A stretch of 49,876 nucleotides of DNA, from assembly GCA_020846535.1 (NCBI GenBank), contig JADLDR010000116.1, positions 1 through 49,876 on the forward strand, written 5' to 3'. This DNA comes from Armatimonadota bacterium (GTDB lineage Bacteria; Armatimonadota; JADLDR01). The position numbers and the translations under genes are program-made. Positions within the stretch are counted from its first letter, which is position 1. Every line of letters starts with the position of its first letter. The notes under the pieces are model-generated. The model ran no database searches, was not told the DNA's origin, and was given only the letters and a program-made list of their open reading frames with translations. This document shows positions 16,151-24,066 of this stretch, in pieces.

Positions 16151-16852
16151 ATGATGCGCCGAAAATCCGGTTTTACACTGATAGAAGTCCTTGTCGTTGT
16201 GGCGATTATCGCAATTCTAGCGGGCATCCTGGTTCCGGTCATGGCGAAGGTGAGGGGCAGCGCGCGGGCCGCGAACTGTATCTCCAACCTGAACCAGATC
16301 GGCAAAGCCTACCGCATGTACCTTCAGGATTACGATCAGTGCATCCCGCCCGCCATCAATGAATACGACCGCTATGCCTACGGCTGGCCGGCCGGCATTC
16401 CGCGGGACAATATCCGGGTCGCCCTGATGAACTATGTCCGGGAGGAGGGCATCTGGCAAGACCCCGGCGACACCGGCGCGCACCCGGACAATGCTCTGGG
16501 GCAGGAAGTGGCCTCCTACTACGAGGTCTTCGGTACCAGCTACTGCTATTACCCGGCCTTCTGGTTCCGGAACGCCCGCGTGCTGGGGCCGCTGATGGAA
16601 ACCTCCCTTTACGGCAATATCAATATGCAGAACTCCTATTCCAACGCCATTCTCTTCAATGACGGCGGGCACGGGATGCTGACCAACCACTGCCGCAACC
16701 AGCCCCGCGAGGTCTGGAGCCTCTACGCTCCCGCCTCCTGGCATCAGGACGATTCGGTGACAGTACTCTTCCGGGACGGCCACGCCAAGCGGATTTCCAC
16801 CTCGGAATACGTGCAATCGAGGGCGTATACCTTTATCGGGAACAGCAATTAG
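16151..16852 (+). CDS. Prepilin-like secreted protein, second member of pair
   Basis: This 233-residue protein starts at ATG 16151, nine bases after a GGAGG site (16138-16142). The N terminus 'MMRRKSGFTLIEVLVVVAII' is a prepilin peptidase substrate. 'CISNLNQIGKAYRMYLQDYD' parallels the same region of the preceding protein, and 'SVTVLFRDGHAKRIS' near the end is the DGH motif. It is a divergent paralog of the neighbour and co-transcribed with it. It probably forms part of a surface fibre or is a secreted pseudopilin-anchored protein. Confidence 0.9.
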   Translation: MMRRKSGFTLIEVLVVVAIIAILAGILVPVMAKVRGSARAANCISNLNQIGKAYRMYLQDYDQCIPPAINEYDRYAYGWPAGIPRDNIRVALMNYVREEGIWQDPGDTGAHPDNALGQEVASYYEVFGTSYCYYPAFWFRNARVLGPLMETSLYGNINMQNSYSNAILFNDGGHGMLTNHCRNQPREVWSLYAPASWHQDDSVTVLFRDGHAKRISTSEYVQSRAYTFIGNSN

Positions 16853-16883
16853 AGGAGAATATCCCGCCCAGTTCGGACGGCGG

Positions 16884-17798
16884 TCAAAAGATGCAGGACG
16901 AAAACACCGGGATGTCAGCGCTGCTTCCGGTGTTTTCGTTGTGAAGCATCTCCAGCAGCGCCTCTCCCGAAGGCAAAGGGCGCTCTTCCAGCCTGCTGCG
17001 GATCAATGCGCGGTAAATGGGGATGGACTGCCGGAACAGGAGAACCGGCTCTTCAAGATTCAGCGCGGGCCTTTTATCGATGCTTCGCCATGCGAGGAGC
17101 CACCGGAACAAGTCGGCCAGCGGGCCGCAGCCCGGCTCATCGCCGAACCGGGCTATGCCCCACCGAAGAGCTTCCGGTTTGGAAACCAGTTCGTAATGAA
17201 AAAGGGTATAAAGGCACCTTGCCAGAGCGTTTCCGACGGCGATGACCGGCTCGTTCCCCGATGTCCGGGGACGATGAGCGGAGAAATCCAGCAATATTTG
17301 AGAAGCCATACGATTCAACACATGATAGAGGATGCCTGCGATCTCCTGTTTTTCATGCAGTTCGCGAACCGCGCTCCGGCAGTCTTCCCCGCACAGCACG
17401 ACCGAATGTTTTCGGAGCAGGATCGAGTCGAAGGCATGGAGCCTGTACATCTCTAACGGTTCGAATGATCGCACCCCCGCAGGAGCCTCTTTTTCCAGTT
17501 CGGCCCTTTCGATGAAGAGAATTTCAAGCGCCGTATCGGAAAAACCCGACACCCACCGGAGCAGATCCGGCCCGCGCTCCTCCGGCTTCCCCTCCAGGAC
17601 CGCTATGATATCGATATCGCTGACCTGGGGCGTATATTCGCCCAAAGGGATGCCGCCGGTCAGCAGGAGGCTGCGAACCGGCGATCCGGCGATGGCAGCG
17701 ATCAGCCTGTCCATCAGAGACTCCAGCGCCGGATGCTGTCTTGAAATATTCCGATAGTTGGCTTCCGCTTTCGCCCTGGAAGTATATTCGATGTTCAT
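16884..17798 (-). CDS. Putative nucleotidyltransferase (pol-beta/aminoglycoside adenylyltransferase fold)
   Basis: The 304-residue protein starts at ATG 17798; longer in-frame starts would run into the ATPase gene. Residues ~44-70, 'LLLTGGIPLGEYTPQVSDID', match the nucleotidyltransferase pattern in which G-x-[PLG] precedes D-x-D (Asp61 and Asp63), the metal-binding pair; the usual G-S is G-G here. A helical C-terminal domain follows, as in AadA-type enzymes. It could adenylylate a small molecule or a protein. It is the last gene behind the exporter genes, 28 bp after the ATPase stop. The final codons contain a hairpin used as a terminator region by the convergent pilin genes. Confidence 0.6.
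   Translation of the reverse strand: MNIEYTSRAKAEANYRNISRQHPALESLMDRLIAAIAGSPVRSLLLTGGIPLGEYTPQVSDIDIIAVLEGKPEERGPDLLRWVSGFSDTALEILFIERAELEKEAPAGVRSFEPLEMYRLHAFDSILLRKHSVVLCGEDCRSAVRELHEKQEIAGILYHVLNRMASQILLDFSAHRPRTSGNEPVIAVGNALARCLYTLFHYELVSKPEALRWGIARFGDEPGCGPLADLFRWLLAWRSIDKRPALNLEEPVLLFRQSIPIYRALIRSRLEERPLPSGEALLEMLHNENTGSSADIPVFSSCIF
16898..16939. terminator. Terminator-like hairpin between convergent genes
   Basis: ACGAAAACACCGG (16898-16910) and CCGGTGTTTTCGT (16927-16939) form a perfect 13-bp stem with a 16-nt loop and A/T-rich base, 45 bp after the second pilin stop and inside the last codons of the opposing nucleotidyltransferase gene. Confidence 0.65.
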
Positions 17799-17826
17799 GA
17801 GTGCGGAGGTTCTTAGGAGGGATGCG

Positions 17827-18591
17827 CTATGCTCCGGCCAAAGCCGCAGGTCCGGCCATGTCCGCTTCGACAGGCATCTGCCTGAGCAGGGATTCGGCGT
17901 CGAGGGGGCGGGCGACCCGTGCGTCACTGACCACGCGGCCATCCTTGAAGCGGATGATGCGGCCCGCGTGTTCGGCGATATCCTGCTCGTGGGTGACGAT
18001 GGCAACGGTTTTTCCGGCCCGGTGGAGCCTCTGGAAGATCGTCATGATCTCCACGCTGGTGCGCGAGTCCAGGTTGCCGGTCGGCTCGTCTCCGAAAAGG
18101 AGAACCGGGTCGTTGATCAGGGCGCGGGCGATGGCGACTCGCTGCTGCTGGCCGCCCGAGAGTTCGTTGGGCCGGTGGCGCTGGCGGTCTTCCAGGCCGA
18201 CCGTTTCCAGCGCCCGGGCCGCCAGTTGCTCCCGGTTGCGGGCCCCGCTGTAGAGCATCGGCAGCTCCACGTTTTGCAGGGCGGAGGTGCGGGCGAGGAG
18301 ATTGAACGTCTGGAAAACGAACCCGATCTTCTGGTTGCGGATATCGGCAAGCCGATTTTCGCTCATGCGGGCCACCTCCGCCCCGTCCAGCCGGTAGGAT
18401 CCGCGGGTCGGCTTATCCAGGCAGCCCAGCAGGTTCATGAAGGTCGATTTTCCGGAGCCGGACGGCCCCATGATCGCCACAAATTCCCCCCGCTCGATGG
18501 TGAGGGTGACGCCTCTCAGCGCCCGCACCTCCATGGAACCCATTCTATAGGTTTTCGTCAGTCCTTCCACTGCGATCATCGCATCGCTCAT
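17827..18591 (-). CDS. ABC transporter ATPase, MacB/LolD type
   Basis: This 254-residue cytoplasmic ATPase shows Walker A 'GPSGSGKST' (~41-49), the Q-loop 'FVFQTFNLL', signature '[15 protein letters not shown]', Walker B '[15 protein letters not shown]' and the H-loop 'VTHE'. The 'DEPTGNLD' form is typical of the MacB/LolD/FtsE group that drives mechanotransmission to periplasmic partners rather than substrate channelling. It pairs with the separate permease at 19376-20581. Start ATG 18591 follows GAGGAG by seven bases. In canonical MacB the ATPase and permease are fused; here they are split and separated by the gene at 18650-19300. Confidence 0.95.
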   Translation of the reverse strand: MSDAMIAVEGLTKTYRMGSMEVRALRGVTLTIERGEFVAIMGPSGSGKSTFMNLLGCLDKPTRGSYRLDGAEVARMSENRLADIRNQKIGFVFQTFNLLARTSALQNVELPMLYSGARNREQLAARALETVGLEDRQRHRPNELSGGQQQRVAIARALINDPVLLFGDEPTGNLDSRTSVEIMTIFQRLHRAGKTVAIVTHEQDIAEHAGRIIRFKDGRVVSDARVARPLDAESLLRQMPVEADMAGPAALAGA

Positions 18592-18649
18592 CGGTATACT
18601 CCTCGATAGTCAGGGGCGGCCAGGCCGATCCTGGCCGCCCGTCCATACG

Positions 18650-19300
18650 CTACTTGGCCCGTGCCTCAACTTTGGCGATGAAATCGGACATCATCTTGCT
18701 TGCCATCGTTTTCATCTGCGGGTTCGTTTTCAGGAAGGGGTTGGTATCCGGGTTGAGCGGATTGTATTCCTGGGGATCGGGGATCTGGATTTTGGACGGG
18801 TCGAAGCGCCTCTGGCCGCCGCCACCGCCCGCCCCGCCGCCCCGGCCCATGCCGCCGCCAGACCCCATGCCGCCTCCGCCGCCCGACCTTCTCCCGAACT
18901 GAGGAGCCGTCGCCAGCCGCTTGAGCTGCGCTTCATTGAGAGGAGCGGTCAACTGCTTGTTGATCTGAAGGGCCTGGTCGTCGGTTATTTTGGGCTTTTT
19001 GCGCCATGTCTTGAGAACAGGCAGAATCTTTTTGGCCTGCTCTTTGGTCAGCTTCGTCCGGTCGTTCATCTCCAGTTGCCCCAGGTTCATCAGGGTCGTC
19101 TGGAGGGCGCTGACATGCTTATGGCTGGCGTTCCACTTCTCCCACGCCTTGAATTTCGCCATCACCTGGGGCGGAAGCTGGAACTGCTGCCCTCCGCCGC
19201 CCGGCCCCCCTCCCCCGGGCGGTCCCCCCTGCGCCAGCAGGCAGGGCGCGACTGCCAGCGATACCACCGCCGCTGCCGCCAAACGATACCATTGCTTCAT
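18650..19300 (-). CDS. Secreted Gly-rich protein encoded inside the exporter operon, unknown function
   Basis: This 216-residue protein starts at ATG 19300 with an AAAGGAG site. A signal peptide (MKQWYRLAAAAVVSLAVAP..) is followed by a Gly/Pro-rich stretch, a helical charged domain (~45-145, e.g. 'LTKEQAKKILPVLKTWRKK') and a long Gly/Met/Arg-rich linker (~150-180) before a short polar end. The helical part, with its 'L..EQA..ILPVLK' and 'LNEAQL' repeats, recalls the LTxxQ-type Spy/CpxP periplasmic proteins, but I cannot assign it to them firmly. It lies between the permease and the ATPase genes, so it is likely a periplasmic partner or regulator of the exporter. Confidence 0.75.
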   Translation of the reverse strand: MKQWYRLAAAAVVSLAVAPCLLAQGGPPGGGGPGGGGQQFQLPPQVMAKFKAWEKWNASHKHVSALQTTLMNLGQLEMNDRTKLTKEQAKKILPVLKTWRKKPKITDDQALQINKQLTAPLNEAQLKRLATAPQFGRRSGGGGGMGSGGGMGRGGGAGGGGGQRRFDPSKIQIPDPQEYNPLNPDTNPFLKTNPQMKTMASKMMSDFIAKVEARAK

Positions 19301-19375
19301 GATGCTTCTCCTTTCCGGTCGAATCGGTTTGATCATGGGATTATGCTGAATCCGCCTGTGCCCCTGACATCTGCT

Positions 19376-20581
19376 TTATTCATACCTCAGGGCGTCAATC
19401 GGGTTCAGTTTGGAGGCTTTGAAGGCCGGGTAGAACCCGAAGAAGATGCCGACGATGGCCGAAAAGCTGAAGGCCATGATGATCGTCTGGGGGGACAGAA
19501 TGATTTTCCAGTTGTTGGCCTTGCCCACGAAGGAGGCCCCGCTGATGCCGAAGGCCACCCCCAGCAGGCCGCCGACCAGGGACAGGAACATCGCCTCCAG
19601 CAAGAACTGGGAGAGAATATTCCGGCGTTTGGCCCCGATGGCCTTCCGGACACCGATCTCCCGCGTTCTCTCCGTCACCGAGACCAGCATGATGTTCATG
19701 ATGCCGATCCCGCCGACCATCAGGGAAACTATCGCCAGGTAGGTGATCAGCTTGGAGAAGGTGTCCTGCTGCTCGTTCTGGGCGTCCATCAGGTCGGCCT
19801 GGTTGAAGATGAAGAAGTCCGCCTCATCCTTGTTGGTGATGTTGTGCTGCTTCATCAACACCTTTTCCACTTCGCTCTGCGCCCGGCGCATCAGGCCGGC
19901 GGAACGGGCCTGGCAGGTGACGCTCTGGATATTCTCCATCCCGAACAGGCGGCGCATGGCCGTGGTGACCGGCACATAAACTCCGTCATCCGGGTTGCGG
20001 AAGCCCATCCCACCCTTTTCCTTCAGGACGCCGATCACCGTAAAGGGCGTCCCGCTGACCTGTATTCTTTTGTTGAGCGGCGACTGGCGGTCGAAAAGGT
20101 CTTTGGCGGTGGTGGAGCCGAGGACGGCCACCCGCTTCAGGCCCCGGACATCCTGGACGTTGAAATAGCGCCCTTTGGCGATATAGTGGTTGTTGATGAC
20201 CGGGTAATCCTCCCCCGTCCCCTGGACGTTGGTATTAGTGTTCTTGTTGGCGTATTTGACCTGCGCCGACCTGTTGACGGCGGGTGTCACCCGGGCTATG
20301 GAGGGGCAGCCTTTCAGAATCGCTTCGGCGTCTTTGAGCTTCATGGTGTTCACCGAGCCGAAGCCGAAGCCGACGTTTCCTCGCCGCTGCTGGCCCGGGA
20401 TGGCGGTCATGACATTGGTGCCGAGGCGCTGGAGGCTTTCCGCCACCGCCTGCCTGGACCCCTGCCCGATGGCGATGGCGATAATGACGGCTCCCACCCC
20501 GATGATGATGCCGAGCATCGTCAGGAAGGAGCGGAGCTTGTTGGCTCCCAGCCCTTGCAGGGCCATGTAAATGCTGACCAT
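19376..20581 (-). CDS. ABC exporter permease, MacB type (FtsX fold)
   Basis: The 401-residue protein has the MacB_PCD/FtsX layout: an N-terminal membrane helix ('LRSFLTMLGIIIGVGAVIIA', ~16-40), a large periplasmic domain (~45-275), then three membrane helices. The conserved 'VGGIGIMNIMLVSVTERTRE' and 'IGVRKAIGAKRRNI' follow the second helix and 'YPAFKASKLNPIDALRYE' ends the protein. It lies downstream of the membrane-fusion gene with a 9-bp gap. With the ATPase (17827-18591), fusion protein and TolC it forms a tripartite efflux or secretion machine spanning both membranes; cargo unknown (macrolides, peptides, lipids or siderophores in relatives). Confidence 0.95.
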   Translation of the reverse strand: MVSIYMALQGLGANKLRSFLTMLGIIIGVGAVIIAIAIGQGSRQAVAESLQRLGTNVMTAIPGQQRRGNVGFGFGSVNTMKLKDAEAILKGCPSIARVTPAVNRSAQVKYANKNTNTNVQGTGEDYPVINNHYIAKGRYFNVQDVRGLKRVAVLGSTTAKDLFDRQSPLNKRIQVSGTPFTVIGVLKEKGGMGFRNPDDGVYVPVTTAMRRLFGMENIQSVTCQARSAGLMRRAQSEVEKVLMKQHNITNKDEADFFIFNQADLMDAQNEQQDTFSKLITYLAIVSLMVGGIGIMNIMLVSVTERTREIGVRKAIGAKRRNILSQFLLEAMFLSLVGGLLGVAFGISGASFVGKANNWKIILSPQTIIMAFSFSAIVGIFFGFYPAFKASKLNPIDALRYE

Positions 20582-20590
20582 GTCTGCCTC

Positions 20591-22381
20591 CTACCTCCTG
20601 CTTCTGCCCATACCCCTGCCGCCCATCCGCGAGCCGAATCCGCCCACTGCGCCGCCCGCCTGCTGAGGCTCGGCCTCGATGGTCTGGGTGACCACCAGTT
20701 CCCCGTCTCTCAGGCCCTTGGCGATCTCCACGGTGTCATTGCCTTCCAGCCCCACTTCGACCGTGCGGCGCTCGATCTTCACCCCGACCAGGGTGTCCGG
20801 GTCTGCGGGAATATCGGCCTGGGGATCCGGCGGAGCGGGCTGGCCGCCGGTCGCCACCTCGACATATTTGCCCTGGTCGTCCGTCCGGACAGCGTCGGTC
20901 GGCACGCTCACTACGCCGTCTTTCCGGTCGATGACAAACTCGCAGGTGGCGTTCATCTCCGGCTTGAGCAGGCGGAAGGAGGGGGCGGAGTTGTCGATCT
21001 CCACCCGGACATGCACATTGGTCACATTCGATTCGACTTGCGCCTGCGGATCGATCCGGGCGACCTTACCCTCGAACGGAATGCCCGGATAGGCTTCGAT
21101 GGTCACCTCCACCGGCTGCCCCACATCCACATTGGCAATATCGGTTTCATCGACCGCCACATCCACATACATGCGAGTGATATCCCCGATCTGGAGGATA
21201 TTGTTTCCGGAGGCCGCAAAGGAGAGGGCGGAGGAAATGATGGTTCCCTGTTCGACATATTTTTGCAAAACCACCCCGTCCCGGGGGGCGCGTACGGTAG
21301 TCTGATCCAGGGTGGCCTGCGCGTTGGTCAAAGAGGCCATCGCCCTGGTCTTGGAGGCCCGGGCGGTCGCCACCTCGGTGCGGCGGATCGCGTCATTGGC
21401 CTGGTTGGCGCGGGCCAGTTCCAGGCTTTTGTGGGCATTGTCCAGAGCGGCTTCCGACTGACGAACCGCCTGCCGGGCCTCTTCATAGCCGCTTCTCCGC
21501 ACATCGATATCGATGGCGCTCGCTTTCGCGCTGCGAAGCTGGGCTTCCGACTGCTTGACGCGGGCCTGCTGCGCGGCCTCGGCGGCGTCCTGCTGCTCTT
21601 TCAGCGTATCGAGCTTCGACTTGGCGGACTCCATCTGCGCTTTTGCGACCTCGTAGCTGGCCCGCGCCTGGTCCACAGTCTGCTGGGAAACAAATCCTTT
21701 TTCCTGGAGGCGCTCCTGGCGTGTCAGGTTCGCCTGCGCGTTGTTCAGGTTGGCCTGCGCCTGATCGAAGGCGGATTTCGCGGAGGCTCGCTCCTGCGGA
21801 TTGGTGGCCTGCTGCAACTGGTTGAGCTGCTTGACGGCGCTGTCCAGGTTGGCCTGGGCGCTGGCGATGGAGGCTGTCGTCATATCGGGCTGGGCGTCCC
21901 GCTGTCTTCCCGCCGTTTTCAGGCGGGCGCTGGCCGATGCCAGCGCGGCGCGGGCCGATTCGAGGTTGGATTCCGCTGTGGAGACGGCCAGACGGCTCTG
22001 CTTCTGCTGAAGCTGCCAGGAAATCTGGCTCGACCGGATGCGGGCGTCAGAGGACTCGATATCGGAACGGGCCTGGTCGTAGTTGAGCAGCGTATCGGTC
22101 GGGTCGATCTTGGCGAGAACCTGCCCCTTGGTCACCTGGGAGCCGATATCCACCAGCAGCTCATCCACCCGGCCCCCTGCTTTGGATTTGATATCTACTG
22201 TCGCCCATGCCTTGAGCTTGCCTGTGGCGGAAACCGTCTTCTTAACGGTCTCGCGGGTGACTTTGGCGGTCTTATACTGTGTCTTGTCGGTCGCCTTGGC
22301 GGAGCCGATGAAGGACTTGCTGAAGAAAGCCCCGGCGACAACCACCAGAACGACGACTACAATCATAATAATGCGTTTCAT
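20591..22381 (-). CDS. Periplasmic membrane-fusion (MacA/HlyD-type) protein with long coiled coil
   Basis: This 596-residue adaptor is anchored by an N-terminal membrane helix (~3-23). It has a lipoyl half-motif ('VDIKSKAGGRVDELLVDIGS', ~63-82), a very long alpha-hairpin coiled coil (~95-345, Gln/Ala/Ser-rich), the second lipoyl half ('TVRAPRDGVVLQKYVEQG'), a beta-barrel domain and a Gly/Arg/Met-rich end. MacA is normally about 370-400 residues; the extra length is in the hairpin. It links the inner-membrane permease to TolC. The ATG overlaps the TolC stop (ATGA at 22378-22381), so translation is coupled. Confidence 0.93.
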   Translation of the reverse strand: MKRIIMIVVVVLVVVAGAFFSKSFIGSAKATDKTQYKTAKVTRETVKKTVSATGKLKAWATVDIKSKAGGRVDELLVDIGSQVTKGQVLAKIDPTDTLLNYDQARSDIESSDARIRSSQISWQLQQKQSRLAVSTAESNLESARAALASASARLKTAGRQRDAQPDMTTASIASAQANLDSAVKQLNQLQQATNPQERASAKSAFDQAQANLNNAQANLTRQERLQEKGFVSQQTVDQARASYEVAKAQMESAKSKLDTLKEQQDAAEAAQQARVKQSEAQLRSAKASAIDIDVRRSGYEEARQAVRQSEAALDNAHKSLELARANQANDAIRRTEVATARASKTRAMASLTNAQATLDQTTVRAPRDGVVLQKYVEQGTIISSALSFAASGNNILQIGDITRMYVDVAVDETDIANVDVGQPVEVTIEAYPGIPFEGKVARIDPQAQVESNVTNVHVRVEIDNSAPSFRLLKPEMNATCEFVIDRKDGVVSVPTDAVRTDDQGKYVEVATGGQPAPPDPQADIPADPDTLVGVKIERRTVEVGLEGNDTVEIAKGLRDGELVVTQTIEAEPQQAGGAVGGFGSRMGGRGMGRSRR

Positions 22382-23739
22382 GAGCGTCCACCTCCCGGAA
22401 CAGGGTCGATAACCCCGATGGCGCGGCGGAAGCGCGCCTCGTTGGTATAAAAATCGTAGATGGCCTGAACTGCGCTCGTTTCGGCGGATACTAGCTGAGA
22501 CTGTGCGATGACTACATCCAGGACCGTGCCCGCCCCTTCCTGAAGCGATGCCTGGGCCGCTTCGTAGTTCTTCTTGGCCGCCTTGGCCGCGATATCGGCG
22601 GCCCCAACCCTCCGCCGGGCGTCTTCACGCAGGATGTAGGATTGTTCCACGCTCTGCCGGATCGACTGCCGGGTCAGTTCCAACTGCTGCTCGGACTGAA
22701 AGACCGAGGCCCTCGCCTGCCGTAGTTGAGCGCGGGCCGCCCCGCCATCGAAAAGCGGGTAGGAAACTCCCAGGGAAAAAGTGCGATTCTCGCCAGGATC
22801 CGGGTCGATGCGGTAGCCTTCGGTGACATCGGCCTGAAGCTGCAATCCGGCATCGATCCGGGCAACCCTGGCGCTATGCCGGGTGGATTGCAGGGAAGCT
22901 GTCTGACTCTTCAGGTCGGGCCGCATCTCGAACGCCTGCCGCACATAGTCGGTCAGGGACAAGGGGTCCGCCTCCGGCGAAGGAGCCGCCAGCGACTGGT
23001 CGGGCACCACCACTGGCTGATCCGACAGGACACCCATCGCGGTTTTCAGCGAGGTCTGCGCTAAGGCGACATCGTTGCGGGCCGAGATAAGCTGAACCTG
23101 GGCATTCGCATAGTCCGCTTCGGCCTGGAGAATATCCTTCTCTGCTACAGCGCCGGCCTGGGCGGCGGCCCGGGTGTATTCGAGCGTGGTTCGAGTGCGC
23201 TCTGCGCTGGCTTCGGATACTTTCACCAGGTCTTTCGCCCGCAGCAAATCGTAGTAGGCGGTAGTGATGTTGACGACGATGGACTGGCGCGTATCGAGCA
23301 TGCTGAACTCGGCGGAGCTGGCGCTGTACCGGCTGGCCCGGGCGTTTTCCTCTCGCCTGCCCATATCGTAGATCAACTGCCGGAGGCTGATCTGGGTGTT
23401 TCTCGATTCGAAGGTTCCGGTCTGCCTGACCCCGTTGAAGGTCTGGGTGGTCCGCTGGTTGCTGTAGGAAAAGCTCGGTTCCACCTGGGGATAAAAACTG
23501 GACCGCACCTGCGTCAATCTGGCCTTCGCCGCATCCAGCTGGCTTCCCGCAATCCAGACCGAGGGATGGTTTTGCAGCCCGACCCGGATGGCCTGCTCCA
23601 GGGTCAGCGGGGCCGACAGCAGGTCGCTTCCCGCGCCGGCAGCCGGGGAATCGGGCTGCTGCCCCGCCCATCCGTTCCTGGCGGAAAGGCCGCACAGGAG
23701 AGCGAGGAGGCTCAGACAAATAATAGCTCTCTTCATCAT
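22378..23739 (-). CDS. TolC-type outer-membrane efflux protein
   Basis: This 453-residue protein has a signal peptide (1-~25, ending NGWAG) and two copies of the OEP repeat: 'LTLEQAIRVGLQNHPSVWIA' begins the first and 'PLSLTDYVRQAFEMRPDLKS' begins the second. Helix-rich stretches and a 'LGVSYPLFDGG' beta-barrel strand are typical. It forms the trimeric exit duct for the ABC exporter encoded directly downstream. It is the first gene of the exporter operon and overlaps the membrane-fusion gene by four bases. The ATG at 23739 follows a TAGGAG site. The upstream 325 bp hold a nested palindromic element. Confidence 0.94.
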   Translation of the reverse strand: MMKRAIICLSLLALLCGLSARNGWAGQQPDSPAAGAGSDLLSAPLTLEQAIRVGLQNHPSVWIAGSQLDAAKARLTQVRSSFYPQVEPSFSYSNQRTTQTFNGVRQTGTFESRNTQISLRQLIYDMGRREENARASRYSASSAEFSMLDTRQSIVVNITTAYYDLLRAKDLVKVSEASAERTRTTLEYTRAAAQAGAVAEKDILQAEADYANAQVQLISARNDVALAQTSLKTAMGVLSDQPVVVPDQSLAAPSPEADPLSLTDYVRQAFEMRPDLKSQTASLQSTRHSARVARIDAGLQLQADVTEGYRIDPDPGENRTFSLGVSYPLFDGGAARAQLRQARASVFQSEQQLELTRQSIRQSVEQSYILREDARRRVGAADIAAKAAKKNYEAAQASLQEGAGTVLDVVIAQSQLVSAETSAVQAIYDFYTNEARFRRAIGVIDPVPGGGRS

Positions 23740-23845
23740 TATTCTAGCTCCTATCCTTTTGAAATAACTCTCAGGAGTTTCAAGGGCTGTGCGCCGTCGA
23801 TTCTATCATCACAGGCAACATGAGAACATTATAAGGACATAAAAA

Positions 23846-24038
23846 GAGGGCTGTGTCGAAGTCAGTGGCAAAGCGCCTCACCCACCCCGGCCCTCCCCCT
23901 CCTGGGCACAGAGGGAGGGAGTTCGGCGGGGCACGAAAGGCCCAGGCACCCTCTTGCCTGGCGGCGCAGCCGCGTTCAGGAGAGGGAGCCGGGGGTGAGG
24001 CGCTTTGCCGCCCCACCGATGCCTTTATGACAGCCCTG
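23846..24038. repeat. Nested palindromic (MITE-like) element upstream of the exporter operon
   Basis: The outer arms AGGGCTGT (23847-23854) and ACAGCCCT (24030-24037) enclose perfect 17-bp inner arms (23867-23883 and 23993-24009, GGCAAAGCGCCTCACCC). The ~110-bp core is GC-rich with further short palindromes and no coding signal. It separates the kinase gene from the tolC-type gene. Confidence 0.8.
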
Positions 24039-24066
24039 ATATAAAAGAGGATATTCCGCACAACAT

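Noticed and set aside
17801..18253. Plus-strand frame with a good AGGAGGG site before ATG 17829
   Set aside because: It is antisense to the ABC ATPase gene and encodes Arg/Ser-rich shadow sequence; the ribosome-site match is by chance.
19076..22450. A 1124-codon open frame on the plus strand, and similar long antisense frames at 879-2183, 4460-5830, 10580-12427 and 40070-41734
   Set aside because: They lie opposite well-identified genes, have His/Arg/Gly/Pro-rich shadow composition and no family signature; high GC content produces such frames.
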